Shown here piece after piece: positions 40,781 to 49,060 of a DNA stretch of 64,000 nucleotides; within the stretch, counting starts at the first letter, position 1; each line of letters starts with the position of its first letter. Source of the stretch: DASZUK01 sp963844575 (GTDB taxonomy: Bacteria; Actinomycetota; Acidimicrobiia; Acidimicrobiales; RAAP-2); NCBI GenBank assembly GCA_963844575.1, contig CAWJOU010000005.1, forward strand, positions 620,001 through 684,000, given 5' to 3'. A program made the position numbers and the translations under genes. The notes beneath the pieces are model-generated. The model saw only the letters and a program-made list of their open reading frames with translations. It was not told the DNA's origin and ran no database searches.

Positions 40781-42199
40781 ATGCGCCTTCGGCGCCGTGA
40801 ACGGGTGCCGGAGGACGAGATCCCCGACGTCCCCGACGAGCCAGAGAAGTCAGAAGAAGAACGGCCGCCGGCATCGCCGGCCAGTGAGGCGGGCCTTGCG
40901 ATGGGCCCGGTGACGGCGTCTGATGGCATGGCTTCTTCGGGAACGACAGTCGACGAGATCCCGATCGACGCGACCCCTCCGGACATTGACGACGGACAGT
41001 TGGTCGATACGGAAGTTCCGGCCGCCGGGGCGTTGTCGCCCGAAGTGGGGGAGAGGGCGCCGATGGAGACGGCCGTCGAGGGTACGGCGTCGGCACCCGT
41101 GGTGGTGACCGAAGCGGTGGAGGAGACCCCAGGATCCCCAGTTCCGGCTCCGGTCCCGGTTCGGTCCCCGGCCCCGGCCCCCGCCTCGAACCCGGCCCCG
41201 GCCCCCGCGACGGCCGCGCCGTCCACCGTGCTCGGTGCGACGATACCGTGGGACCAGGAAGCGGAGGATCTTGACGAGAGTCCGGTGGCCGAGCCGACGC
41301 CAGCGACGCCCGACGAAGCCCCGACCCCGACCCCGGCGACCCGGACGCGAACTCGGATTCCAGCATCGATCGACGACGAGTCGGCGGCGGGGGACTTGAG
41401 CACGCCGAAAAAGGTCCGTAGCCTGCCCCGGGTCCTGGCGGTGGCGAACCAGAAGGGCGGGGTGGGGAAGACGACGACGACGGTCAACCTCGGCGCGGCG
41501 CTGGCCGAGCTCGGTTACCGCGTCCTCGTGGTCGACCTCGACCCGCAGGGGAACGCGACGACGGGCCTCGGGATCGACGCCAGGAACTTCGAGCTGTCGA
41601 TGTACGACGTGATCATGCGGGACACGCCGATCGAGGACTGCGTCGAGCCGACGAGCGTCAAGAACTTGTTCGTGGCGCCGGCGACGATCGACCTGGCGGG
41701 CGTCGAGATCGAGTTGGTGCCGGCGTTCAGCCGAGAGCTCAAGCTCAAGAAGGCGATCGACTCGGTGATCGAGGACTTCGACTTCATCCTGATCGACTGC
41801 CCGCCGTCGCTGGGCCTGATCACGGTGAACGGTCTGGCCGCGGCCCGTGAGGTTCTGGTGCCGATCCAGTGTGAGTACTACGCGCTGGAGGGGTTGAGCC
41901 AGCTGTTGCGGAACGTGCACCTCGTGGCGTCGAACCTCAACAGCGAGCTGGAGGTCTCGACGATCGTCCTGACGATGTTCGACGCCCGGACGCGGCTGGC
42001 GATCGACGTGGCCGACGAGGTCCGCAGCCACTTCGCCGACCGGGTGTGCCGGAGCATCATCCCGCGGACGGTCCGGCTGTCAGAGGCGCCGTCGTTCGGT
42101 CAACCGATCACGGTGTTCGACCCGACCTCGCGAGGAGCGGTCGCGTATCGCGAGCTGGCCAAGGAGGTGAGCAATGGCGCGCCGAAGCGGGCTGGGTAA
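40781..42199 (+). CDS. parA: Chromosome-partitioning ATPase ParA, long N-terminal extension
   Basis: 472-aa protein. The C-terminal 260 residues are a standard ParA/Soj ATPase: deviant Walker A NQKGGVGKTTTTVNLG (Lys at about 225), VVDLDPQGNATTGLG, and IDCPPSLGLITVNGL. The first 215 residues are acidic, Pro/Ala-rich and probably disordered, which is unusual, as ParA proteins are commonly 250-300 aa. The ATG at 40781 has only a weak ribosome site; an internal start nearer the ATPase domain is possible. Overlaps parB by 26 bases. Confidence 0.95.
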   Translation: MRLRRRERVPEDEIPDVPDEPEKSEEERPPASPASEAGLAMGPVTASDGMASSGTTVDEIPIDATPPDIDDGQLVDTEVPAAGALSPEVGERAPMETAVEGTASAPVVVTEAVEETPGSPVPAPVPVRSPAPAPASNPAPAPATAAPSTVLGATIPWDQEAEDLDESPVAEPTPATPDEAPTPTPATRTRTRIPASIDDESAAGDLSTPKKVRSLPRVLAVANQKGGVGKTTTTVNLGAALAELGYRVLVVDLDPQGNATTGLGIDARNFELSMYDVIMRDTPIEDCVEPTSVKNLFVAPATIDLAGVEIELVPAFSRELKLKKAIDSVIEDFDFILIDCPPSLGLITVNGLAAAREVLVPIQCEYYALEGLSQLLRNVHLVASNLNSELEVSTIVLTMFDARTRLAIDVADEVRSHFADRVCRSIIPRTVRLSEAPSFGQPITVFDPTSRGAVAYRELAKEVSNGAPKRAG

Positions 42200-43160
42200 G
42201 GGCCTGGGAGCGCTGATCCCGACCGAGGTGGTGGGGGACCGGGCGTCCGCGCTCCGGGAGGTCCCGATCTCGAGCGTCCGGGCGAACACCCTGCAGCCAC
42301 GCACGCACTTCGACGAGGAGGCGATGTCGTCGCTCGCGGCGTCGATCAAGGAGCTCGGTGTGCTCCAGCCGGTGCTGGTCCGGGCGATCGACGGCGCTGA
42401 CGAGAGCTACGAGCTGATCGCCGGCGAGCGCCGGTGGCGGGCCGCTCGCCGGGCTGGGCTGCAGACGATACCGGTGCTCGTGAAGGGCGAGACCGAGGAC
42501 GTGCACAGCCTGGAGCAGGCGTTGGTCGAGAACCTCCACCGGGAGGATCTGAACCCGCTCGAAGAGGCTGCGGCGTTCCAGCAGCTGATCGACGAGTTCG
42601 GGTTGACCCACGAGCAGGTGGCGACCCGCGTCGGCAAGAGCCGGGCCCAGGTGACGAACACCCTCCGCCTGCTGCAGCTGCCGAGCGGCGTCCAGCGGGC
42701 GCTGGCCGAAGGAGCGATCTCGGCCGGTCACGCCCGGGCGCTGCTCGGGACGCCGGATCGGGCGCTCCAGGAAGGACTGGTCCGGCGGATCGTGGCGGAG
42801 GGACTGACCGTCCGGGCCGTCGAAGACCTCGTGCGGGTCGAGAACGAGCCGGCAGGTGCAGGCGTGGACTCGACCGGTGGGGCCCCTCTGCCTCCGGTTG
42901 AGATCGAGAGCGGTAATACCAAAGGTACGATCGCCCGATCGGCTCCGGGTGGCCGGCTCCCGGAGCCCGGAGTCCTGGAGCTGGAGGAGCTGTTGTCGAC
43001 GCACCTCAATACGCGGGTGACGGTCGAGCTCCGGAACCGCCGTGGCCGGCTGGTCGTCGAGTTCGCGACGCTCGAAGACCTAGAGCGGATCTATCGAGCG
43101 ATGGTGGACGGTGACCGAGCACACCACATTGACCAGGAACAACCGATCGTCGACGGCTGA
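42174..43160 (+). CDS. parB: Chromosome-partitioning protein ParB
   Basis: 328-aa CTP-dependent DNA clamp that loads at parS. N-terminal RRSGLGKGLGALIP contacts ParA. The CTP-binding region has ELIAGERRWRAAR and LVENLHREDLNPLEEA. The HTH has THEQVATRVGKSRAQVTN. A C-terminal dimerisation domain ends the protein (LEDLERIYRAMV). Starts inside the end of parA. A parS-like site lies 30 bases after the stop. Confidence 0.97.
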   Translation: MARRSGLGKGLGALIPTEVVGDRASALREVPISSVRANTLQPRTHFDEEAMSSLAASIKELGVLQPVLVRAIDGADESYELIAGERRWRAARRAGLQTIPVLVKGETEDVHSLEQALVENLHREDLNPLEEAAAFQQLIDEFGLTHEQVATRVGKSRAQVTNTLRLLQLPSGVQRALAEGAISAGHARALLGTPDRALQEGLVRRIVAEGLTVRAVEDLVRVENEPAGAGVDSTGGAPLPPVEIESGNTKGTIARSAPGGRLPEPGVLELEELLSTHLNTRVTVELRNRRGRLVVEFATLEDLERIYRAMVDGDRAHHIDQEQPIVDG

Positions 43161-43189
43161 CGCCCGACGGATCGCCGGATGCCGGCATC

Positions 43190-43207
43190 CGGTTTCACGA
43201 GAAACCG
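43190..43207. promoter_or_regulatory. parS-like site downstream of parB
   Basis: CGGTTTCACGAGAAACCG has perfect 7-bp arms and differs from the parS core GTTTCACGTGAAAC by one base (T to A). Two DnaA-box-like 9-mers follow, TCGTCCACA (43226-43234) and TGTGGATTG (43250-43258). Confidence 0.65.
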
Positions 43208-43376
43208 TCAAGGCCTGCTTCAGGCTCGTCCACAACCTGTGCATGACGTTGTGGATTGTTGATTTCTCCCTGAAGTGAAGGGATCGATCGCGGCTCGTTC
43301 ACCGACGAACCCTCTAGTTCGCGGGCCGTTCACCCTCCCGCGGCCGGTGGCGCGGCCGGCAACCCTCGATGTTCGG

Positions 43377-44405
43377 TCAGTCCCAGGCCGATCCGGCCCA
43401 GGCGACGAGCGCGCCGGCGAGCGCGCCGGCCAGGGCCGGCCCCTGTTCGACGACGAGGGCGGCCGGGCCGACCTCGACGATGACGGCCGGCATCCGGGTC
43501 TCGCGCAGCAGGGGCACGGACATACCGTGAACGGCCCGGTCGGGCAGGCCGAACGCGCCGAGCACCTCCTGTTGGACGAGCTCGGCCAGCCGTCGCCCAC
43601 CAGGCGACTCGTAGCGGTAGCCGGCGTAGAAGGACGTGGTGCAGCCGGGCTGCTCGGGGTCGAGTCGCAAGGCCAGGTAGACGTCGACGGCCGCCGCGTT
43701 GGCCTCGAGCGCCTGGGCCGAGTCATCGGGATGGTGGAGGGACGTGACGCGGGCGCCAGCGACGACGAGGCGTCGGCGAAGGGCGGCGACGGTCGTGCTG
43801 AGCCCGCCGCCTTCGCCGACGGCGACGTGGCGCCCGGAGAGGGTCGGCGGGGCCTGGCGGAGCAGCTCCCGGTCACGGACGGTGGCGACGACGGCGCTGG
43901 CCTGTTCGTGGTGGATCTGGACGCGCAGGAGCTCGCGCAAGGTCGTGGCCCCGAAGATGCCGTCGACCGGCAGGCCGGCGTTCCGCTGGAACTCGCCGAG
44001 CGCGGCCGAGGTGGCGTCGCCGAAGATGCCGTCGACCCTTCCGGTGTGGAAGCCGAGCGAGCCGAGCCGTTGCTGGAGCTCCGCGATGTCGTCGCCGCGG
44101 AGCATCGGCGTCCGCCGGTACAAGAAGCGGTCGCCGAGGCGAAAACCGGCCTCCACCAGGGTGTTCCACGTCTGAGGACCACAGACGCCGTCCACCCGCA
44201 GGCCACGGCGATGCTGGAACGCCTCGACCGCGGCACGCGTCGCGTGACCGAACCGGTCTGCCGCGTCGCCGGCCGTCGGGAAGCCGAGCGCGCCCAGCCG
44301 TCGACGGATGTCCGCCACCGCGTCACCGGCGTCGCCCTGCCGGAGGGGCAGCGCCTCTTCCAGAGGACGGGGCGGACCGTCGCCTCGGGCGACGGCGACG
44401 TCCAC
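43377..44405 (-). CDS. cwlM: CwlM-like amidase-fold protein with two peptidoglycan-binding domains
   Basis: 342-aa protein. Two PG_binding_1 domains (about residues 25-85 and 100-160; LRVDGVCGPQTWNTL and GRVDGIFGDATSAAL) precede an Amidase_3-like domain (175-342). The amidase fold seems to have lost most zinc ligands: the usual D-P-G-H-G motif reads VAVGEGGG, and only the late Glu (VIVEVGP) remains. In mycobacteria, phosphorylated CwlM activates MurA from the cytoplasm. No signal peptide here, which agrees. GTG start, 10 bases after the trxA stop. Confidence 0.85.
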   Translation of the reverse strand: MDVAVARGDGPPRPLEEALPLRQGDAGDAVADIRRRLGALGFPTAGDAADRFGHATRAAVEAFQHRRGLRVDGVCGPQTWNTLVEAGFRLGDRFLYRRTPMLRGDDIAELQQRLGSLGFHTGRVDGIFGDATSAALGEFQRNAGLPVDGIFGATTLRELLRVQIHHEQASAVVATVRDRELLRQAPPTLSGRHVAVGEGGGLSTTVAALRRRLVVAGARVTSLHHPDDSAQALEANAAAVDVYLALRLDPEQPGCTTSFYAGYRYESPGGRRLAELVQQEVLGAFGLPDRAVHGMSVPLLRETRMPAVIVEVGPAALVVEQGPALAGALAGALVAWAGSAWD

Positions 44406-44415
44406 CAGCGGCCGC

Positions 44416-44742
44416 TTACAGGTAGGCCGACAGCTCCTGGAGGAGCTGGCCCTTCGGCTTGGCCCCGATCAAGCGGACCTTCGGCTCACCGTCCTTGAAC
44501 AGGATCAGCGTCGGGATGCTCATCACGTCGTACCGCCTGGTCACGTCCAGGTTGTCGTCGATGTTGAGCTTACCGATCTGTAGCTTGCCGGCCTGCTCCT
44601 CGGCGATCTCCTCCAGCACGGGGGCGATCATCTTGCACGGCCCGCACCATTCGGCCCAGAAGTCCACCAGGACGGGGACGTCCGAGGCCTTGACGTGCTC
44701 GTCAAAGGTCCCGTCGTCGAGGGTCACGATCTTCTCGCTCAT
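44416..44742 (-). CDS. trxA: Thioredoxin
   Basis: 108-aa disulfide reductase. Active site WCGPC in FWAEWCGPCKMIAPVL, cis-Pro region SIPTLILF. ATG at 44742 with CAGGAG before it. Lies between its reductase gene trxB and cwlM, as in mycobacteria. Confidence 0.97.
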   Translation of the reverse strand: MSEKIVTLDDGTFDEHVKASDVPVLVDFWAEWCGPCKMIAPVLEEIAEEQAGKLQIGKLNIDDNLDVTRRYDVMSIPTLILFKDGEPKVRLIGAKPKGQLLQELSAYL

Positions 44743-44865
44743 CTGCGTCTCCTGACTCGACCCGGACCGTCGTCCGAGCTTCCCACACAACGCCGCCCAG
44801 GGACCGCTTGTTCCCGGGCGGTGGTTGTTCCTGGGCCACGGTGTTCCGGGCGGTGGCCCGGTGGC

Positions 44866-45825
44866 CTACGAGCCGCGGGCCTCGAGCCAGCGCTCGGCGT
44901 CGATGGCGGCCATGCAGCCCGACCCGGCGGCGGTGATGGCTTGGCGGTACGTGTGGTCCTGGACGTCGCCGCAGACGAAGACGCCGTCGACGCTCGTCTG
45001 GGCGCCGCCGAACGTCCGCACGTAACCGTTGTCCTCCAGCTCGAGCTGTCCACCGAGCAGGGCGGTGTTGGGCTCGTGACCGATGGCGACGAAGAGACCG
45101 GTGACCGGGAGCTCCGACTCGCCGCCGTTCACGGTGTCCTGCAGCCGCACCCCGGTGACCTTCCCGTCGCCGACGACCTCGGTGACCTGCGAATTCCACT
45201 GGAATTCGATCGTCGGGTTGGCGAGGGCCCGGTCCTGCATGATCCGGGACGCCCGGAGCTGGTCGCGGCGGTGGACGACGGTGACCTTGGAGGCGAAGCG
45301 GGTGAGGAAGAGCGCTTCTTCGAGGGCCGAGTCACCGCCGCCGACGACGGCGATGTGCTGGGAGCGGAAGAAGAACCCGTCGCAGGTGGCGCAGGTCGAG
45401 ACCCCGTAGCCGAGCAGCCGGTCCTCGCCGGGCACGCCGAGCATGAGCGACCGCGCCCCCGTGGCGATGATGAGCGCCTCGGCCTCGTAGGTCGGTTCCG
45501 GCGTGTCCGGGTCGCCGATCCAGATGCCGAAAGGGGAGCCGGTGACGTTCAGCCGGGAGACCTTGGCCGTGAGCAGCTCGGCACCGAAGCGGTCGGCCTG
45601 GGACCGGATGGCCGTCATCAGCTCGGGCCCCATGATCCCGTCGGGGAAGCCGGGGAAGTTCTCGACGTCGGTCGTCAGCATGAGCTGACCACCCGGCTGG
45701 TCGCTGGTGGACGACGGCTCGCCTTCGACGACCAGGGGAGCCAGTTGGGCGCGAGCGGTGTAGACCGCCGCGGTCAGGCCGGCCGGGCCGGATCCGGCGA
45801 TGACGATCTTCCGGTGCTCGGGCAT
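44866..45825 (-). CDS. trxB: Thioredoxin reductase (NADPH)
   Basis: 319-aa FAD enzyme that passes electrons from NADPH to thioredoxin. FAD motif AGSGPAGLTAAVYTARA at the N-terminus, active-site STCATCDGFFFR (CATC), NADPH motif VGGGDSALEEALFL and C-terminal FAD-binding VDGVFVCGDVQD. The ATG at 45825 begins right at the FAD domain. trxA follows after 123 bases. Confidence 0.97.
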   Translation of the reverse strand: MPEHRKIVIAGSGPAGLTAAVYTARAQLAPLVVEGEPSSTSDQPGGQLMLTTDVENFPGFPDGIMGPELMTAIRSQADRFGAELLTAKVSRLNVTGSPFGIWIGDPDTPEPTYEAEALIIATGARSLMLGVPGEDRLLGYGVSTCATCDGFFFRSQHIAVVGGGDSALEEALFLTRFASKVTVVHRRDQLRASRIMQDRALANPTIEFQWNSQVTEVVGDGKVTGVRLQDTVNGGESELPVTGLFVAIGHEPNTALLGGQLELEDNGYVRTFGGAQTSVDGVFVCGDVQDHTYRQAITAAGSGCMAAIDAERWLEARGS

Positions 45826-45833
45826 CGGGCGGC

Positions 45834-46235
45834 TCAGTGGCTGTCGGCTGGCCGGGCGGCCCGCGACGTGCGCTTGGTCCAGGCCAAAAGGCCGATCACG
45901 GTGAAGACGCCGCCGACGACCGCGTAGGAGAGCCAGACGCGCCCGGGGAACGCGTAGACGTCGAGCAGCCGGAGCAGCCCGACCGAGAGCAGGACGAGGA
46001 CGACCGAGCTGAGCACGGCGATCAGCAGCCCGAAGACGACGATCCGAGCGGCCAGCAGCACCGGCCGGATGGCCTTGTCGTGGATGGTGTCGACGACGAG
46101 GTCGACCGTGTCGGCGGCCTTCTTCGGCCATTCGGCGCCGAAGTCGTGCAGCGAGGTCGCGGCGCCACCCCACGCGCCGGTGCCGGCCGGCGGGCGGGGC
46201 TCTACGGGCGGTGGGCCAGCGGCCGGTTCGGTCAT
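45834..46235 (-). CDS. Small two-helix membrane protein
   Basis: 133-aa protein, no certain family. A Pro-rich N-terminus is followed by an amphipathic part (AADTVDLVVDTIHDKAIRPV), then two membrane helices (VVFGLLIAVLSSVVLVLLSV, and VVGGVFTVIGLLAW), ending in a basic tail. Eight bases separate its stop from trxB, so the genes are co-transcribed. Similar small proteins occur in this position in other actinobacteria. Confidence 0.7.
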   Translation of the reverse strand: MTEPAAGPPPVEPRPPAGTGAWGGAATSLHDFGAEWPKKAADTVDLVVDTIHDKAIRPVLLAARIVVFGLLIAVLSSVVLVLLSVGLLRLLDVYAFPGRVWLSYAVVGGVFTVIGLLAWTKRTSRAARPADSH

Positions 46236-46258
46236 GTCGAGGAGATTAGCGGGCTCGG

Positions 46259-47107
46259 TCAGGCGTCTGGCGGGAGCTGGTAAGAGACGCCGATCGTGCC
46301 CGGCCCGGCGTGGGTGCCGACGACCGGCCCGAGGTCGACGACGAGGAGCTCGTGGGCCACCTCCAGCCCGGCCAGTCGGGAGAGCACGGCGTCGATGTCG
46401 TCGGCCGCACCGTTGCTGACCGCGATGCGGTCCAGCGGGGCGTCCGCCCGCACTTTTCCGGCCAGGTAGTCGAGGGACCGGCTCCGGGTCCGCTGCTTGG
46501 ACTCCTGTTCGACGACGCCGTCGACGACCTGGATGACCGGCTTGATCGAGAGCAGCGACCCGACGAGCGCCGCCGCCCCGCCGATCCGTCCGCCCCGCTG
46601 GAGGTGGTCGAGCGTGTCGACGACGCCGAGGATCCTCGTCCGGCCGACGAGCCCTCCGACCAGGGTGCCGAGCTCGTCGAGCGACGCGTCGCTCGCCGCG
46701 GCCTCGGCCGCCGCGAGGCACATGAGGCCCTGGCCCATCGTGAGCGACCGGGTGTCGATCACCTTCACGGGAACCCGACCGGCGATCGCTTCGGCACCGG
46801 CCAGGGCGGACTGGTACGTCGCGGACACGCCCGACGAGATCGTCAGGCAGAGCACGCCCGTCGCGCCGCTGTCGGCCGCGTCGGTGAACGCCGCCGCGAA
46901 GGCCCCCGGCGCCGGCGCGGCCGTCTCCGGGAGGGTCGGCGACGCCTGGCATCGGCGCCAGAACTCCGCCGGCGACAGGTCCCGGCGGTCCGAGAGCTCC
47001 TCGGCGCCGAAACGGATGGTCAGCGGGACGACGACGATCCCGTTGGCCGCCGCGAGCTCGTCGGTCAGGTCGCACGCGCTGTCGGTGACCACGCGGATCC
47101 CGGGCAT
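46259..47107 (-). CDS. DegV-family fatty-acid-binding protein
   Basis: 282-aa two-domain protein. RVVTDSACDLTDELAAANG at the N-terminus, the lipid-carboxylate contact LTISSGVSATYQSA and VIDTRSLTMGQGL are the family marks. DegV (FakB-like) proteins bind a fatty acid for a kinase partner; no FakA gene is visible here. ATG at 47107. Confidence 0.9.
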   Translation of the reverse strand: MPGIRVVTDSACDLTDELAAANGIVVVPLTIRFGAEELSDRRDLSPAEFWRRCQASPTLPETAAPAPGAFAAAFTDAADSGATGVLCLTISSGVSATYQSALAGAEAIAGRVPVKVIDTRSLTMGQGLMCLAAAEAAASDASLDELGTLVGGLVGRTRILGVVDTLDHLQRGGRIGGAAALVGSLLSIKPVIQVVDGVVEQESKQRTRSRSLDYLAGKVRADAPLDRIAVSNGAADDIDAVLSRLAGLEVAHELLVVDLGPVVGTHAGPGTIGVSYQLPPDA

Positions 47108-47173
47108 CCGCCCCCTCCCGTCTCGTTTCGTACCAGGCCTGCCGGTTCCCCCCGTCCCGTGGCGAGCCAGAAC

Positions 47174-49060
47174 CTACCCCGCCCGGCCGCCTTCGGGCGC
47201 AGGTGGCGGCCCCGCCGGCGGCCGGGGCACGGGTCGGACGTGGCCCTGAGGGGGCCGCCGGGGTGGCGGTCCGGCGGCCGGTCGGCCGGGGGGGTCAGGT
47301 CGGCCGGAGGGGACGGGCCGGGCGGGGGAGGGGATCGGTCCTCGGGAGGACGCCACCGGCCGGCGGTCGCCGGACCGCGGCCGGGTCGGCCGGGAGCGGC
47401 GATCGCGGTGGCGGTCCCGACCGCCGAGCAGCGAGATGGCCGCCCAGTACACGAGGCCGCCGGCGACGACCGCGGCGACGACGCGAACGAGGAGGCCGAA
47501 GCCGTGGTCGGCGCCGGACAGGTTGGAGACGACGAGGACGACCGCGCCCATCGCGACGGTGGCGATGCCGACCCGGCGGAGCGGCGCCCAGGTCCGGGCG
47601 CCGGCGAGATCGCCGAGCCACCGCCGGAGGACGACGACGCCGGCGACCGCGGCGATCGAGTAGGCGATCGAGAGCGACAGGGCGAGGCCCTTCACGCCGA
47701 GCGGATGGACGAGCGCCACCGCGAGGACGACGTTGATGCCGTTCTCGACGAGGTACAGCCAGAACGCCACGCGCGTCCGCTGCATGGACTGGAGGACGCG
47801 GACGACGTACAAGAACGTGCAGAAGCCGGGGAGGCCCAGCGAGAACAGAGCCAACGCCGCGCCGGTGTCCTCGGTGCTGGCGACGCTGGTGGCGCCGTGG
47901 CCGAGCAGCAGGGCGACGGCCGGCTTGGCCAGCAAGAACATGCCCATGGCGGCCGGCAGGATGATGGCGAGCACCGCCCGCAGACCACCGGCCAACCGGC
48001 GACGGAAGGCCATCATGTCGCCGGTCGCCCACTGCTGGGCCAGGTCGGGCGTGACCGCGCTCATCACGGAGACCGCGACGACGGCATAGGGCATCTGCAT
48101 GAACGTGTACGCGTACGTGTACGACGACACCGGGTCGCTGGCCGGGACGCCGACGGCGAGCGCGAGGACGATGAAGAGCGCCACCTGGTTGGCGACGACG
48201 AACCCGAACGTCCAGCTGCCGAGCCGGACGATCGTCCGGACGGCCTCGTGACGTGGGTCCCAGCGCCAGCGCAGGCGCGAGAGCCGAGCCGCCCGCAGAC
48301 TGGGCAGGAGCAGCAGGGCCTGGAGGACGACGCCGAGCGTCGTGCCGAGGCCGAGCAGGACGAGCTGGCCCTGGTGGGCCTCGACACCGGCCAGCGACGG
48401 GAAGTCGGGGACGAGGTGGTGGAACCAGAGCAGGACCGCGATGCAGACGACGTTGTTGGCGATCGGGACCCACATCGGCGCGATGAACCGCCGGCGGGTG
48501 TTGAGGAGCGCGGTGGCCAACGCGATCAGGCCGTAGAAGGCCACCTGGGGCACGAACCAGCGGAGCAGGTTGGTCGCCACCGCCCGCTCCTGGTCGAGCC
48601 CGGACGACTGGACGGCGGAATGGGTGTGGTCGAGCGCGGTGAACGCGTCGATCACCTGGCCGGACAGCAGCCAGAAGATGACGGTCATGGCGACCAGGAC
48701 GGCGACGGACAGCGTGATGACGGCCGAGATGGCCCGCCACGCCTCCCGCTCGCTCCGGGTGGCCAGCCGGTCGACGAACACGGGGATGAACGTGGCCGAG
48801 AGGACGCCGCCGAGGACGATGTCGTACAGCATGTTCGGCGTCGTGTTGGCCAGGTTGTAGCTTGTGGCCAGGTGCGTTGCGCCGAGCGCGAACGCCAGCG
48901 CGAGCACCCGGAGCACGCCGGTGAAGCGCGAGACGGCCGTCCCGGCGGCCATCCAGACGGTGGCCCGACGGAGGTTCGTCGGCGCTCGAGCGGCTTCTCG
49001 CCGGTCCGCCCCCGCACCGCCGTCGGTCCGGCCGCCGCCACCGGTGTCGGCGGTGCTCAC
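47174..49060 (-). CDS. murJ: Lipid II flippase MurJ
   Basis: 628-aa integral membrane protein of the MVF/MOP superfamily that moves lipid II across the membrane. About 14 helices; the family N-terminus reads GTAVSRFTGVLRVLALAFAL, then NTTPNMLYDIVLGGVLSATF. The last 70 residues form a Pro/Arg-rich cytoplasmic tail. In mycobacteria the tail of MurJ is phosphorylated and bound by FhaA, whose gene lies at 3.5 kb here. GTG start overlapping the upstream gene by GTGA. Confidence 0.95.
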   Translation of the reverse strand: MSTADTGGGGRTDGGAGADRREAARAPTNLRRATVWMAAGTAVSRFTGVLRVLALAFALGATHLATSYNLANTTPNMLYDIVLGGVLSATFIPVFVDRLATRSEREAWRAISAVITLSVAVLVAMTVIFWLLSGQVIDAFTALDHTHSAVQSSGLDQERAVATNLLRWFVPQVAFYGLIALATALLNTRRRFIAPMWVPIANNVVCIAVLLWFHHLVPDFPSLAGVEAHQGQLVLLGLGTTLGVVLQALLLLPSLRAARLSRLRWRWDPRHEAVRTIVRLGSWTFGFVVANQVALFIVLALAVGVPASDPVSSYTYAYTFMQMPYAVVAVSVMSAVTPDLAQQWATGDMMAFRRRLAGGLRAVLAIILPAAMGMFLLAKPAVALLLGHGATSVASTEDTGAALALFSLGLPGFCTFLYVVRVLQSMQRTRVAFWLYLVENGINVVLAVALVHPLGVKGLALSLSIAYSIAAVAGVVVLRRWLGDLAGARTWAPLRRVGIATVAMGAVVLVVSNLSGADHGFGLLVRVVAAVVAGGLVYWAAISLLGGRDRHRDRRSRPTRPRSGDRRPVASSRGPIPSPARPVPSGRPDPPGRPAAGPPPRRPPQGHVRPVPRPPAGPPPAPEGGRAG

